Positions 11,731 to 27,842 of a stretch of 64,000 nucleotides of DNA are shown here, piece after piece. The DNA comes from Xylaria sp. FL1777. Its lineage: Eukaryota; Ascomycota; Sordariomycetes; Xylariales; Xylariaceae. Numbering within the stretch: position 1 is the first letter of the stretch; each line of letters starts with the position of its first letter. Below the pieces are notes generated by a model, which did no database searches, was not told the origin of the DNA, and was given only the letters and a program-made list of their open reading frames with translations. The stretch lies in NCBI GenBank assembly GCA_022578965.1, contig MU400509.1:372001-436000 (forward strand). The letters are read 5' to 3'. A program made the position numbers and the translations under genes.

Positions 11731-12374
11731 CTTATTTACCGGTTGATTGAAGAGTAAAAGACGAGCTTGGCTTACGACTGACTTACCGGTCCAGGTTTTT
11801 CTCTTATATATGTATGATGGGAAATCGTGAAGTATTAAATGGACTCTGTGAGAAACTACAAGTAAGATCGGCCGCTGATTCTATGCTCTACTCATTACCT
11901 TCATCTGTTTTGGAGCCATGTGGACTATGCAGAGTGTGAAACTAAACTTACAAAAGAATTGTATCTAGAAACAAAGGACTTGTTGCTACATTTCTTTCAG
12001 GATGACCAGTTTCACAAACCGGCCTCAAGCTCCTCAAGCTCCCTGAGGTACCCTCTACTTCCTCCAGGGCCTATTAGTTGCTTATAGTCGTCAGAATTAA
12101 TAAACAGATCTGGATCTAAGCACAAGCGGTTGGAATGTTCTAAGAGGGCGGAGAACTTGTATCTTCACTGATAGTTATTAGGAGAAGCCATGTTTGACAC
12201 ATACGTCTCGAGACAGCTGTGGCTAGCTCAGGGGAGATTTAGGTTCAATTGCAAAACGTTTCGTCTCTCGTTAAACATCAATCGTAATGTGCATATACAT
12301 CGACACAGAGCTTTTCATAAAAGCCAACATACCCTACGTGTAGTGGTTTTCCACCTTCTAGCCTAGTTAACCAC
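11731..12374. other. Intergenic region, nothing recognised
   Basis: Holds the 3' flank of GCN2 and the promoter of the minus-strand hypothetical gene. No further feature was seen. Confidence 0.6.
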
Positions 12375-17446
<5,072 letters not shown>

Positions 17447-18084
17447 GTTGGCTTAACATAAGGGGGAGCAGTAAGTGGTAGTAGTGTTCGATCCGAGTTA
17501 GGTTGGGCGAACAGAGCAGACAATCACAGCCGAAGCCGTGAGTCTTACTGACCTGGGGCCATTTTGCAGCAGCGGACTATGGCTAGATTTTAGGGATATA
17601 TATGAAGGGTTAGTAGTAAGTGTGTTGTGACTGATTTTCTCCAGCCTGTGATTGACTCAACAATCTTTACAGGTGGGCGGAGATGATGTACAGGGAGCCA
17701 ACCAGGTACAGCTGTGGCGGTGGGCACATGCATGCCAGCCACAGGTCACTAACCTCACTATCTGTATAGTACCATAGTACCCAAGTACGTACATACCTTG
17801 TAACCTTAAATAGATGTATTGGGCGGAGCTTCCAATGACCACTACATAGTAAGTACCTAGGTACCACGCTAGTCACAATAGACCCTTCTAAAAAAGTAAA
17901 CATTAAGAGTACTTGTTGCTGGGCAGCTTGGACAATTAGAGTGACTACCGATAATCAACAATTAACAATTAACGATTTCACCACTGCCAGTCAGGTCAAT
18001 TCCTTTTCAACGCAACAGAAGAGCCTTCAATCCACTTTATTTAATTCATATTCACTGCTTCCTCGAAAAATCCTGAGTAGCACC
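17447..18084. promoter_or_regulatory. Bidirectional promoter between GCN2 and cut12
   Basis: A 638-bp divergent intergenic region. A perfect TGACTCA lies at 17653-17659, 207 bp before the GCN2 start. This is the consensus of Gcn4/CPC1 bZIP factors, whose translation depends on GCN2 in yeast and Neurospora. The site is seen; regulation by CPC1 is inferred. Confidence 0.5.
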
Positions 18085-20386
18085 ATGCTTGGCTGGGCTC
18101 TGAAAAAGGGCTTCCAGGGAGCTACAGGGCTCCGTGACGCGCCTGAAGGTGGAGGTACTGCATATCGTGATAACAACCGAATTGTTCACTTGCTAACAAC
18201 ACACAGAGGACACAACTCAAATCGATGCGCCAGACACGCCCGCACCAGTATTTGCAGCACGCGCCATAAAGAATGCTATATGGGGCCAATCTGCTGCTGC
18301 AGAAGGCCGTCCTCCCGCCAGGACGAAGCCGACCGAGACCGGACGCGTCAAATCTACACAGAACGCGACTACAACTCCAGATGAAATCCCAGCAGACGCC
18401 AGATCGCCGACCAAACTTAACAGCATACTCTTGACGCCTGGGACGGGGGCGTCTCGTCGGAAACGTGTCTCTTTTGGTGGGGATGTCAAAGCTGGCAATA
18501 ATATTGTCTCCAGTCCTCTCGCTGCAAGTTCTGCACGTAATGGTCGACTACGAAAGAAAACAACTCTACAGCAAGCACTCGAGAACTCTCGCCCGACTAA
18601 GCAAAAAGAACCAGAGCCACAGATGGAGACGCCAGAGGGGGGCGACAGTGAAGAAGAATGGGAATGGGAGGATGAGGATATTTGTTGCAATCACGACATG
18701 ACCGTGGATCTTAATGAGCCCCACTCAGAGTCGGGAAAGTACTGGAAAGCTGAATGGTCCCGATATCGTGAAGAAGCCAAATCCGACATCGAACAACTGG
18801 TCAAGTACAAGGCAAATGCGAGATCTTTCGCTGCCAAGAAGGATATGGAAGCGAGCCAGTTGAGCCAAAAACTGAAGGAAGAACAGGCCAAGGTGGCTGA
18901 GATGGAAAAGAAGATGGCAGATATGGCCACCAAGCTTGCGGCTACTAGGAAACATGGAACCGATAAGGACAGCGCTTCGATGACGAGTGATCTCGCAAGA
19001 CAGACTTCTCTAGTTGCTGAATATCGCGAAAGAGTTAAGGATTTGGAGACTCGTTTGATAGAAGCTTCTAACAAGTCAAACCTGAACCGTCCAAGTCATC
19101 ACCGCATCAACACATCGCCCCGAACAGAGCAAAACATTCTCGAAGTCAGTCGAGAGCTCAGAAAGGCGCGGTCTGAGCTGAGACAACTGGATCGACTTCG
19201 TGACGAAGTCAAACGACTAAAGTCTAACTTAGCAACATCTCGAGAACGAGTGGCAGAGCTTGAGATTCAGGCATCCGCAGGTGAAACTGCCGACTCATCT
19301 CGGGTTGGAAAATTAGAAAAGCAGCTACATGATCTTAAGGAAGAATCACGCCAGAAAGATACAGAGATCAGAAAGCTTAAGAAAGACTACGAGTCTCTGA
19401 AGAGAGACGCTAAGTCCAGAACCTCCGAAGCCATGCAAGTATTACAAGACAAAAATATCAAAATCGAGAAATTGGAGGGGAAGATTAAAGACCTTGAAGC
19501 TACCTACGCCTTTAACCAACCGGGAGGCTTGGACGCTGCAATTGTAGCGCATAACAAGATGACTCGGGATCTGAAATCAGGCATCGAGTCACTTGGTAAG
19601 CCTTCCAGGTACGAAAAGACACGACTGATCAACCGACATACACGGGCGGCATCTGTTGAGGATATCACCCTCGACATGACGCAGCGCTCTCTTCTTAGAG
19701 AAAGGGCTGATGATGTGGCCTACGATTCGCGACGAAAAAAGGCATATGATGCTGATCTTTTGACCGATTGGACTGCCGACATCCCCACGATCGAACTCCA
19801 AGTGAAAGAAAAGCCAAAAAGATACGAGGCTGAGAAATTCGACAAGAATCTTATCAGGGAGGACGTGGATGCTTCTCCAATCCGGCAAGCGACCAGAGGA
19901 GTAGAACAACAATCTCTTCGTGACAACCACAGAGCAATGTCAGACGTACTCTCTAATCGAGTCAATGAATCGTCGAGAAGGCAATCACGTGGAATTCAGC
20001 AGTCGGACACGAACGACGTATTTTCAACCGGTCGCGACCGAGCTGATGCTAGCCGAAGGATAGCTAGCGAAAGAACAACATCTCTTGCCGAGAAGAGGGC
20101 AACGATGTCCGGTGCTCTAGATCAGCCAACCCGTCGGTCAAGAGTCACGCCCAGAGCGACACGTCCAGTATCATCAGGCAGTGATACTCCAGGCATCGAT
20201 CTGGTACGAGACCAGTTCACGCGGCTAGGGGGTCCTTCAACGGACCGTAGCGTCTTGGGAAATACCTCGCGTTGCACTTTGCCTGCTGAACGACAGGCTG
20301 CGGCTCGAGCTCGACTTGAACAGAAGAAGATGGAGAGGCGGAAGGCTGGCGGGCGGGTTCTTGATAAAGAAAACGTAAGACCATGA
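18085..20386 (+). CDS. cut12: Spindle pole body protein, Cut12-like
   Basis: Two exons, 18085-18154 and 18207-20386, give 749 aa. In fission yeast Cut12 sits at the spindle pole body and links Plo1 activity to mitotic commitment. The short first exon (MLGWALKKGFQGATGLRDAP) and the start of exon 2 (DTPAPVFAARAIKNA) match the conserved N-terminus of the family in filamentous fungi. A KRVSF motif, a possible PP1-docking site, lies near residue 115. The Cut12 domain follows (DICCNHDMTVDLNEPHSESG), then a long heptad-rich coiled coil from about residue 215 to 430 and a basic disordered tail. An alternative donor 6 bp upstream (at 18149) would remove two glycines without changing frame. It is divergent from GCN2. 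The family call is good; the symbol is by similarity. Confidence 0.85.
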
Positions 20387-20685
20387 GTCTTTGATGTGGG
20401 TTGCACAGGCGTTTGGGCTACATATTATAAATGTTGTTATTGTTTATTGCATGTTGGCAGAATGCATCAAAGTACGCGCAGGATTTCAGTGGTGGAAGTC
20501 AGATTGTTTAAAGCAACCAGCATTTGTCGGAGCGTTAAAGTTAACGGCGTTTGTGGGGAATAACGGCCTCACCCAAGGGTCCTTGTCGAATTGAAATACG
20601 AGCATCACGAGCTACGTCAACCTTGGCTCCTCTTTATTCATGTCTTCTCCCACCGTGATATGCTTGATAATCCAATGATGCTACA

Positions 20686-21669
20686 ATGAGTGAGAGCTCC
20701 GCAGAATATGATGAATCCGCCCTTGAAAATGAGATCGCGAAGCTAGAATCGCAGCTTGCGCAAGCAAAGCAGCGATTAAACACCAAGAGACGGGCGGCAG
20801 AGAACACGAAGACCCCTTCAACGACACCTCACACAGCAACACCACTCTCCACACTAACACCCAGTGTAACACCGACAATACCAGACCCATCGCACCACTA
20901 TCTCCTCTTACTCTCAGACTCGGCGCTCCCACTAGGCGCATTCGCCTTCAGCTCCGGGCTAGAGTCCTACCTAGCGCACGCGCGCTCCCCTTCATCTCCC
21001 CCCTCCCTCCTCTACAAGCCCACCTTCACCTCCTTCCTCCCACTATCCCTCTCCTCGTACGCGCGCACAACGCTGCCCTTCGTGCTCGCCGCGCACCGCG
21101 ACCCACGCCTCGTGGCAGCCCTGGACGACACGCTGGACGCCTCCATCATCTGCGCGGTGGGCCGGCGGGCGTCGACGGCGCAGGGCCGCGCGCTGCTGTC
21201 GATCTGGGAGAAGAGCCTGGCGCCGTCGTCGGCCGTGGCCGCGGAGGCGCGGCGGGCGCTCGAGGGGTACTCGGCGGCGCTGCGCGCGTCCACTTCCACC
21301 CCTAAGAAACCGGGGCAGGGTGAAGAAGAAGTCGACGAAGATATGCTCCTGCCGCCGGCGGTATCCGCGCACCTAGCGCCTCTGTTCGGGGTCGTGGCCC
21401 AACTGCTCGGCCTCACGCTGCGGCAGACGGCGTACGTGTTCCTGTTCAGTCATGCCAAGGCCCTCGTCTCGGCGGCCGTGCGCGCGAGCATGTTCGGCCC
21501 GTACCAGGCGCAGAAGATCCTTGCGGGCGGCGAGTTGCAGGTCTTGATTGCCGACCTGGTTGAGCGCGAATGGGATGTTCGCGTCGAAGATGCTGGGCAG
21601 AGCGTCCCTGTCATGGACCTCTGGGTCGGGAGACACGAGATGCTATACTCGAGGATATTCAATAGCTAG
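20686..21669 (+). CDS. Urease accessory protein UreF
   Basis: One exon, 327 aa. UreF works with UreG and UreD/UreH to load nickel into apo-urease; it acts as a scaffold and gate for the UreG GTPase. The UreF domain starts at about residue 70 with LLLLSDSALPLGAFAFSSGL, the family's opening motif, and ends with the conserved tail ARHE-like GRHEMLYSRIFNS. Before it lies an extension of about 65 residues with a short predicted coiled coil (ENEIAKLESQLAQAKQRL) and a Thr/Pro-rich linker. Residues 180-215 hold a loop rich in Thr/Pro/Glu. The middle is very GC-rich. It is convergent with cwc2, with 151 bp between stops. No other urease gene is in the window, as expected for fungi. Confidence 0.9.
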   Translation: MSESSAEYDESALENEIAKLESQLAQAKQRLNTKRRAAENTKTPSTTPHTATPLSTLTPSVTPTIPDPSHHYLLLLSDSALPLGAFAFSSGLESYLAHARSPSSPPSLLYKPTFTSFLPLSLSSYARTTLPFVLAAHRDPRLVAALDDTLDASIICAVGRRASTAQGRALLSIWEKSLAPSSAVAAEARRALEGYSAALRASTSTPKKPGQGEEEVDEDMLLPPAVSAHLAPLFGVVAQLLGLTLRQTAYVFLFSHAKALVSAAVRASMFGPYQAQKILAGGELQVLIADLVEREWDVRVEDAGQSVPVMDLWVGRHEMLYSRIFNS

Positions 21670-21820
21670 TATGAGTGGGCGAGGCAACTAACTGCTGCTA
21701 TAAATCACATGTGCTCTAAAATTCAATATCACGAGCAACTAGAAGAAAGTGGAATAAATGGTTTTGTCACGTAACAAACGATATTGGGTATATATACTTG
21801 TAGAAAAAGATAGACTCTGC

Positions 21821-23192
21821 TTATTCGTCATCGTCACTATCGCTGCCGTAATCCACCAATGGCCCCGAAGACAGTGGCGCTTTTTCTTTCGGTGCTGTTG
21901 TGACCTTAGCAGTCTTCAAGGCTGCTAATGTGCTAATTGATAATATCCCACCCGCCTGAGTTTCTGCTTGCTGCCCATCGGTCTCTCTTAATATAGCACC
22001 ACTATCAGCATTACCAGCCTCACCACTTTCAATCATCAACCGTTGTTCATGCTCTAGCTCGTAGCCTTGTCTTCCAATTGGATTTACCGCTTGTGCACCA
22101 CGTGCGAAGTAGATGTCGTCTGGTGCTTCATATCCTTCAAGTCCAAATCCGCTCTCGATCTTTCTCCGTTTCCTAGCTTCAGGGTCTCGGCCTTCGATCT
22201 CAGCCACAAATTCTGCCGGTAGCGCCCGACGGATCGCCTCTGCAGCTTGCTCTTCGATTCGTCTTGCTTCTCTCGCTTGCGCCATTGGATTAGGGTCTGC
22301 GGTTGCCCATCGCACGTTGAGAATTTCGTTGTGATCGAGTGACTGGTGCGCCATAGCTTCTTTAGCAAACTGTGCGTTGGCTTCCTCCCTGTACGTGATA
22401 AAGGCAACCCCTCTAGTATTAAGTACACGGACGCGTTCGATCGGCCCCCATTCTGCAAAGTGCCGGCTCACAATCTCCTCTGAAAAACGGATTAGCGTTG
22501 GCTCCGTTCGCATCATAAACTATAATTACACACCTATATCATCAGTGACGTGTATACGTCCTACGTATATCGTGCGATTGGTCCGCATGAAGGACCCGAC
22601 ACCTCCCATGTCGTCCCTGTAGTCGGAATATTTGTCTCGGTTGAAGCAATCGACATTTGGATTAAATAGATCATGGATGCCAGGCAATCGGTGCAGATAC
22701 TCGCAATCCTGGCCCTTAGGGCATATACCCCTCTGTTTCAAAAGTTAAGAGTCAGTAATTGGCAGTTATAGCAGAATTTTCAGCAGGGTAGGAAGTTAGA
22801 AGGAACAACACGCCACGAAGCGTGTAAAAAGGCTGACGAAGGGATCAAAAAGGGCGACCGAGGGATTCCTAGATGCGTACCGCAAAGAAGAGACAGAAGT
22901 ATGAGCCAGCAACCCCGTCAGCCCGTGTGTAGCCACTGTCTTTTTGAATGTTGCAGCGGCCTTTTGCCGCAGTCTTGGCAAGGTATTTGTCCTCTCGGTC
23001 ACCTCCAGACCATTTGTTATACCAGATATTATAGATTGTCCCGGTCTGCTTCGGGAGTTCCGATTGAAGTTGGTCTGGCGATCCCTGAACACGTGCTGGT
23101 CGTTTCCTCCGGATGATTTTCTTGACTTTCTTGGGCGCCGGCGCGGCAACTTCACCCGATTGCGCCGGAACGAGTGCTGTTTCTTCGGACAT
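21821..23192 (-). CDS. cwc2: Pre-mRNA-splicing factor Cwc2 (CCCH finger plus RRM)
   Basis: Three exons, 23192-22881, 22732-22534 and 22479-21821, give 389 aa. Cwc2 (human RBM22) belongs to the Prp19-associated complex and contacts U6 snRNA in the active spliceosome. The N-terminus is Lys/Arg-rich (KKVKKIIRRKRPARVQ). The Torus/CCCH zinc-finger unit spans both sides of intron 1: GRCNIQKDSGYTRADGV, then YFCLFFA joined to RGICPKGQDCEYLHRLPG. The RRM runs from RTIYVGRIHVTDDI, across intron 2, through HFAEWGPIERVRVLNTRGVA. The C-terminus is less conserved and ends in an acidic tail (YGSDSDDDE). Splicing at 22533/22480 is required: the alternative acceptor next to the in-frame ATG breaks the frame. 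Confidence 0.94.
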
Positions 23193-23877
23193 ATGGAGGC
23201 GATATTAATTGATCAAAATGGACTACTCGAATGATTAGGTCGTGATGAAGGATCGAAGAGTCCGATAAACGTGAGGGTTCTTCAGCGAGTATTTGTTAGA
23301 AAGGTTGTGAGGTGGGATGAAGTTTTTGAGGCAAGGCTGTGAAAATAGGACCGGTAACGTCAATGCACATACACATGCAAGATACATAGATGGAAACTCG
23401 GTAGACAAAAAATGCCACATATATTTATTTCTTGCCGTATACTTAGGTATTTACCTTTATAGTAGAATATATTTGAATTTAAAGGTGAAATTTAACTAAA
23501 GCATGCACTCCACCTCAAGTACGTAGCACAGCCTATCCAAAAGGAGCTTAGGAACTTCCCCAAGCTAGGCAGCCTACTTACGCTTAAGGTTATCCCCCAG
23601 ATCGTATGACAGTCATATGCGTACCTACCTCTTACCTAGATAGGTACTTACGTAGAGCTCGCACCTGCTAGCTTGAGTCAAGTTCCCCGCTGTAAACCCT
23701 GTAGTACCTCGGCCAGAATGCCAGCCACGCCGATTGACATTTTGGCCTCGGCCTGGAGCTGCATTGTCCATTTCCAGTTTAAATGTCAATGAGCGCTGAG
23801 TGCTGTTGTCTGCCGATTTCTATTTGTTAAACCGGCCCCTTTCCTCAAGAGATACCGTCCTGCAAAGTCTAAACGTG

Positions 23878-25414
23878 ATGTCTGCTCATATTCCCGATCT
23901 CGTATGCTACCTTCCTGCATTCCTACTGCTACCAAGCTAAAGCTCAAACTCAAGCTCACCAATTGAGACAGGTCGCCAGTCGTGTCAGCGACAAGGCAAA
24001 GAGGCAACTTGACATTGTTGCCAAGTTTGTCGAGGAAGAATGTATCCCGTAAGCCTTTCGTTATACCGATTAGATAATCCTGCCTGTCCTAACAAGCATG
24101 ATCGTAAATAGGGCGGATCCCGTATTCGAAGCCCAGATTGGGGAGGGTGCATCGCGATGGGAACACCACCCGGCCATCATCGAGGACCTGAAGGTGAAAG
24201 CAAAGAAGCTGGGTCTTTGGAATATGTTCTTGCCGAAGGGCCACTACAAGGAGTCGCCGGGATACACGAACCTAGAATATGGATTGATGGCTGAGTGGCT
24301 GGGCAAATCAAGGACAGCGTCGGAAGCCACCAACTGCGCCGCCCCTGATACCGGCAACATGGAAGTCTTAGCCAAGTACGGCAACGCTGCTCAGAAGGAA
24401 AAGTGGCTTAAGCCTTTGTTGGATGGAGAAATCCGATCTGCCTTCCTCATGACGGAGCCGGATGTGGCCTCCTCTGACGCTAGGAATATTCAATTAAGTA
24501 TGAGAAAGGAGGGCGATGAATACGTCCTTAACGGATCAGTTAGTTTTCCCCCTCTAGCCTCTACCCGACTAATACTAATCAAACTACAGAAATGGTGGTC
24601 CAGCGGTGCGGGTGACCCACGATGCAAGGTCTACATCGTTATGGGCAAGTCGGACCCAAGCAACAAGGATCCATACAAACAACAATCCGTCATTATCGTT
24701 CCAGCCAGTACCAAGGGTATCAAGATCCACCGGATGCTGAATGTCTACGGCTATGATGATGCACCTCATGGACATGGGCATATCTCGTTCGACAACGTTC
24801 GGGTTCCCGCCACTAACCTCGTGCTTGGTGAGGGCCGCGGTTTTGAGATTATCCAAGGCCGCCTCGGGCCTGGCCGGATCCACCACGCCATGCGGAGCAT
24901 TGGAGCTGCCGAGAGAGCGCTAGAATGGATGCTGATGAGAATTAACGATCCCAAGAAGACGCCATTCGGCAAGCAGTTGAGGCAGCACGGTGTTATCCTT
25001 GAGTGGGTTGCAAAATCCCGTATTGAGATTGATGCTGCTCGCTTGGTCGTGTTGAACGCAGCGGTGCGAATGGATGACCTTGGTCCGAAGGCAAGCCTCA
25101 AGGAGATTGCTCAGGCGAAGGTCCTCATTCCCCAAATGGCCTTGACAGTCATTGACCGAGCTGTGCAAGCCTTCGGCGGTGCTGGTGTGAGCCAGGACAC
25201 ACCACTTGCCAACATGTGGGCGCAAATCCGAACGTTAAGGTTAGCAGATGGACCTGACGAAGTCCATCTACAGCAAATGGGTCGCAATGAAAACAGGAGA
25301 GGAACAGAAGTCACGCAGAAGATCCAATCACAAAAGCAAAAGACGGAACAATTACTAAAGCAGCATGGGGTGCAGAGATTCCAGCCTGGCGCAAACATCC
25401 AGCACAAGTTATAA
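23878..25414 (+). CDS. Acyl-CoA dehydrogenase (ACAD10/11-like fungal clade)
   Basis: Four exons, 23878-23901, 23972-24048, 24112-24538 and 24590-25414, give 450 aa. The FAD enzyme oxidises acyl-CoA to enoyl-CoA in beta-oxidation or related acid catabolism. The first exon encodes only MSAHIPDL. Visible are the ACAD signature [33 protein letters not shown] after splicing, the flavin-contact motif [15 protein letters not shown] and LADGPDEVH near the C-terminus. The last residues, HKL, resemble a weak PTS1-like tripeptide, so a peroxisomal location is possible but unproven. Intron 3 (24539-24589) is 51 bp, in frame and free of stops. It is divergent from cwc2. The exact substrate cannot be told. 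Confidence 0.9.
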
Positions 25415-25892
25415 ACACATTGTAGCACATACCTTACGAGATGTAAATTATTGACATGGTTAATTAAATATAGCCAACCGGTTAACAAAAGCGTAATCAG
25501 AGCCCGTGACAGGCAAGCAGCAAGTATTTCCAGCTCTAGAATAGGCTCTAGAATAGATTTTGCTTTCACAATAAGGTTATTCTTCCTGCTGCTGTTGTGA
25601 CACTTCGGGTATCAGTGTAGACAGGCTAAGAATACAGATACCTACCTCTCTCTATACAGTTGTTGTTTATCCAGAATATCCCTGTCCATAGTGACCGTGG
25701 ACTAGGCTCACTAACAAGGAAGATACGTAGAGTCATGAAACTATGTGAGTCATCTTATGTGCCGGCATAAGGTGAGTTGTCAAGAATGCTTTACGGTTGC
25801 GAGGACGACCGAATATAATTTGGTAGGAGGGAATGAATCCGAATAAACTTGGGTGGGGCATCTGGGTTCACAATGTTATCTCCCATGTGCTA
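25415..25892. other. Intergenic region, nothing recognised before the MITE
   Basis: 3' flank of the acyl-CoA dehydrogenase gene. No coding frame or RNA gene was seen. The foldback element starts at its right end. Confidence 0.6.
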
Positions 25893-26202
25893 CGAAGGTT
25901 GGGGCCAGAAGTCAGCAATAGCCTGGACAATTGAATACAGTGCATTTAATTTACTGCTTACAGTGGGCTTTTCCTAATTAAGAAAAACCTTTAATTTTAT
26001 GCCGGACTGCTAGCAGCTCCGCAAGTTTTATTTCGGCTTAAGAACAGTCCGTCAAGTAGAAAATATATTCGAGTCGGGCCGCTAACGGTCTGGCACAAAA
26101 TTAAAGGTCTTTCCTAATTAGGAAAAGCTTACTGTAAGCAGTAAACTAAATGCACTGTATTCAATTGTCCAGGCTATTGCAGACTTCTGGCCCCAACCTT
26201 CG
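25893..26202. mobile_element. Foldback MITE with TA target duplication
   Basis: A 310-bp element with terminal inverted repeats of about 110 bp (CGAAGGTTGGGGCCAGAAGT at the left end, its complement at the right). It is flanked on both sides by TA (25891-25892 and 26203-26204), as expected for Tc1/mariner-type insertion. The core of about 85 bp codes for nothing. Of about eight differences between the arms, nearly all are transitions, which is consistent with repeat-induced point mutation or age. It lies in the intergenic space before the Spo12-like gene. The class is inferred from the TA duplication and structure; the source transposon is not in the window. Confidence 0.85.
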
Positions 26203-26643
26203 TACGTACCTAGCATAGTGCAGAGCTAGACCCGCAAACAACTGGCCCCACCAAAGAGTTTGCGCGTTGCTCCGTAGCAACCGGTATTGTTGACTTTGGG
26301 AAGGCCCAGTTCGATATTTTTATGTGCAAGAAACTGCATTGTGAGTGGATCTGTAGCTCATTCTCTCAATGTATTGATAAAGAAGGCCTCCCTCGACCTG
26401 CACAGACATTGTTCGTGGGCAGAACACATTTTGCATTCCCAAAAAAACTATCCCAACAAGCAAACACACTCATTGCTCGCCCTTGCGCTACAACTACGTA
26501 CACATCAGGCTTTCGCATCAGCATTTATAGATTCTCTTAGCGCAAAAGCCAAAATCGTCTCCATCGCTTGACTTCACTCACGCAGTAGCTGTCTCGAGAA
26601 AAAGTAATCCCTGGCTCCCAACATTTCGTCGTATCTCAGCACA
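26203..26643. promoter_or_regulatory. Probable promoter/5' UTR of the Spo12-like gene
   Basis: About 440 bp between the MITE and the Spo12-like ATG. No coding frame. A pyrimidine/A-rich leader precedes the start codon. The MITE insertion therefore lies within about 450 bp of the start. Confidence 0.4.
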
Positions 26644-27322
26644 ATGGGTTCCTCCAGCGTTCTATCCGAGAAGGACGCCAACAACAGCCTCAAGAGCCTA
26701 GCAGGAACTGGAGCCAACAAAGCCGACATTAAGAGCATGGAATACCACCGCCAGGTGTTGAAGTCCAAGATGGAGGAAGAGAAGTACGGCCACACTGCCA
26801 CCACCACCACCACCACCACCACCACTACCACTACTACTACCACCATCACCATTTCACCTGACGCCGTTGGCGCTCCCTCTGGCCTTGGTACCACGACAAC
26901 CGTGAATCCCTTGCTGGCATCCTCCTCCCAGAAGATTATTATCCACAGGACACTTGCCGGACTATCTGCTGACCCCAACGCCTCTGGCGCCCGTAGCTCC
27001 GTGCAACAATACATCTCACCTTCGGACAACATCATGAGCCCCTGCACCGCCAAGCTCAACGCCCTCAAGGGCCGCCACGCTGGAAAGTAAGTCCACACTT
27101 TAATTTAATTCATTCCCTCACCCGCATCCACGCCTCCCACCATTTTGCGGTGGAACAGATTGAGCTGACGTGTTTGCCTTTCCACTCTGCAGGGCCAAGC
27201 CGAAATCGCTGTTCGCCCAGGCATCCGCTAAGAAGTTTGTCGGCGAGAACGTGCTCGGCGCTAGGAACACCGAGTCGACCTCGTCGGCAAAGGCCAGCAG
27301 CGACGGTCAACTAAGCCAGTAG
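26644..27322 (+). CDS. Spo12-like mitotic exit regulator
   Basis: Two exons, 26644-27086 and 27193-27322, give 190 aa. Spo12 of yeast promotes release of Cdc14 from the nucleolus (FEAR network) in mitotic and meiotic exit. The family's diagnostic block is present at about residues 121-150: QQYISPSDNIMSPCTAKLNA followed by LKGRHAGKAKPKSLF, which the intron splits. The S/P sites in ISPSD and MSPCT fit the phosphorylated serines of the family. Most of the rest looks disordered, including a run of about 15 threonines (about residues 53-67) encoded by an ACC repeat. The protein is longer than the roughly 100-170-aa yeast members. It converges on DRG2. Confidence 0.82.
26798..26851 (+). repeat. Coding CCA/ACC microsatellite (poly-Thr tract)
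   Basis: About 18 tandem CCA-type units interrupted by CTA near the 3' end. It lies inside exon 1 of the Spo12-like gene and encodes an uninterrupted threonine run. Such tracts change length by slippage in steps of one residue. Confidence 0.9.
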
Positions 27323-27842
27323 CGTGGCCAGCGACGCGCCTCATGGAATCATTCACATCTGGTCCCGATCCGGATTTGATCCATTGTTGTACCAACAACT
27401 TGTTTCTTCTGTGATTTTAGCCGCCCCTTCCAGCTGGACTTCCCCAAGCTGGACCTCCCCAGGCGGACGATGCTTTCTACCATGACGATAATGATGTAGG
27501 AATATCTTTCTTACTCGGTTACGGGGGGCAGATTGCTTAATGTGTATATGGTACAGACAAGGAAGTGTGTTTATGGTCATATGGCGTTTTGCAGGATACG
27601 GAAAGGAGTAAACGGGAAGACTGGGCTAGTCAGGAACCCTATACTACGGTACAGAATTTGCCCTCGCGCTCGGGATAAAGGAGTATAACGACTTGATATG
27701 ACAAATACACACACATAACTCATGAAAACATGCTGCAGACCCCCTCTCCCTTGCTGTTGATTAACTGTCCTATACATGTCCAAGAGTGCGATGAGGTTGG
27801 CAAAGTAGTGTATTAATGGATCGAGGAAACATGTAAGCTAAG

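Noticed and set aside
17941..18384. 147-codon plus-strand frame in front of cut12
   Set aside because: Runs through the promoter, cut12 exon 1 and its intron in the wrong frame; the spliced cut12 model explains the sequence better.
21012..21416. 134-codon minus-strand frame within UreF
   Set aside because: Antisense shadow of GC-rich UreF coding sequence.
26574..27098. 174-codon minus-strand frame with a poly-Val run
   Set aside because: Antisense of the Spo12-like exon; poly-Val is the complement of the ACC repeat.
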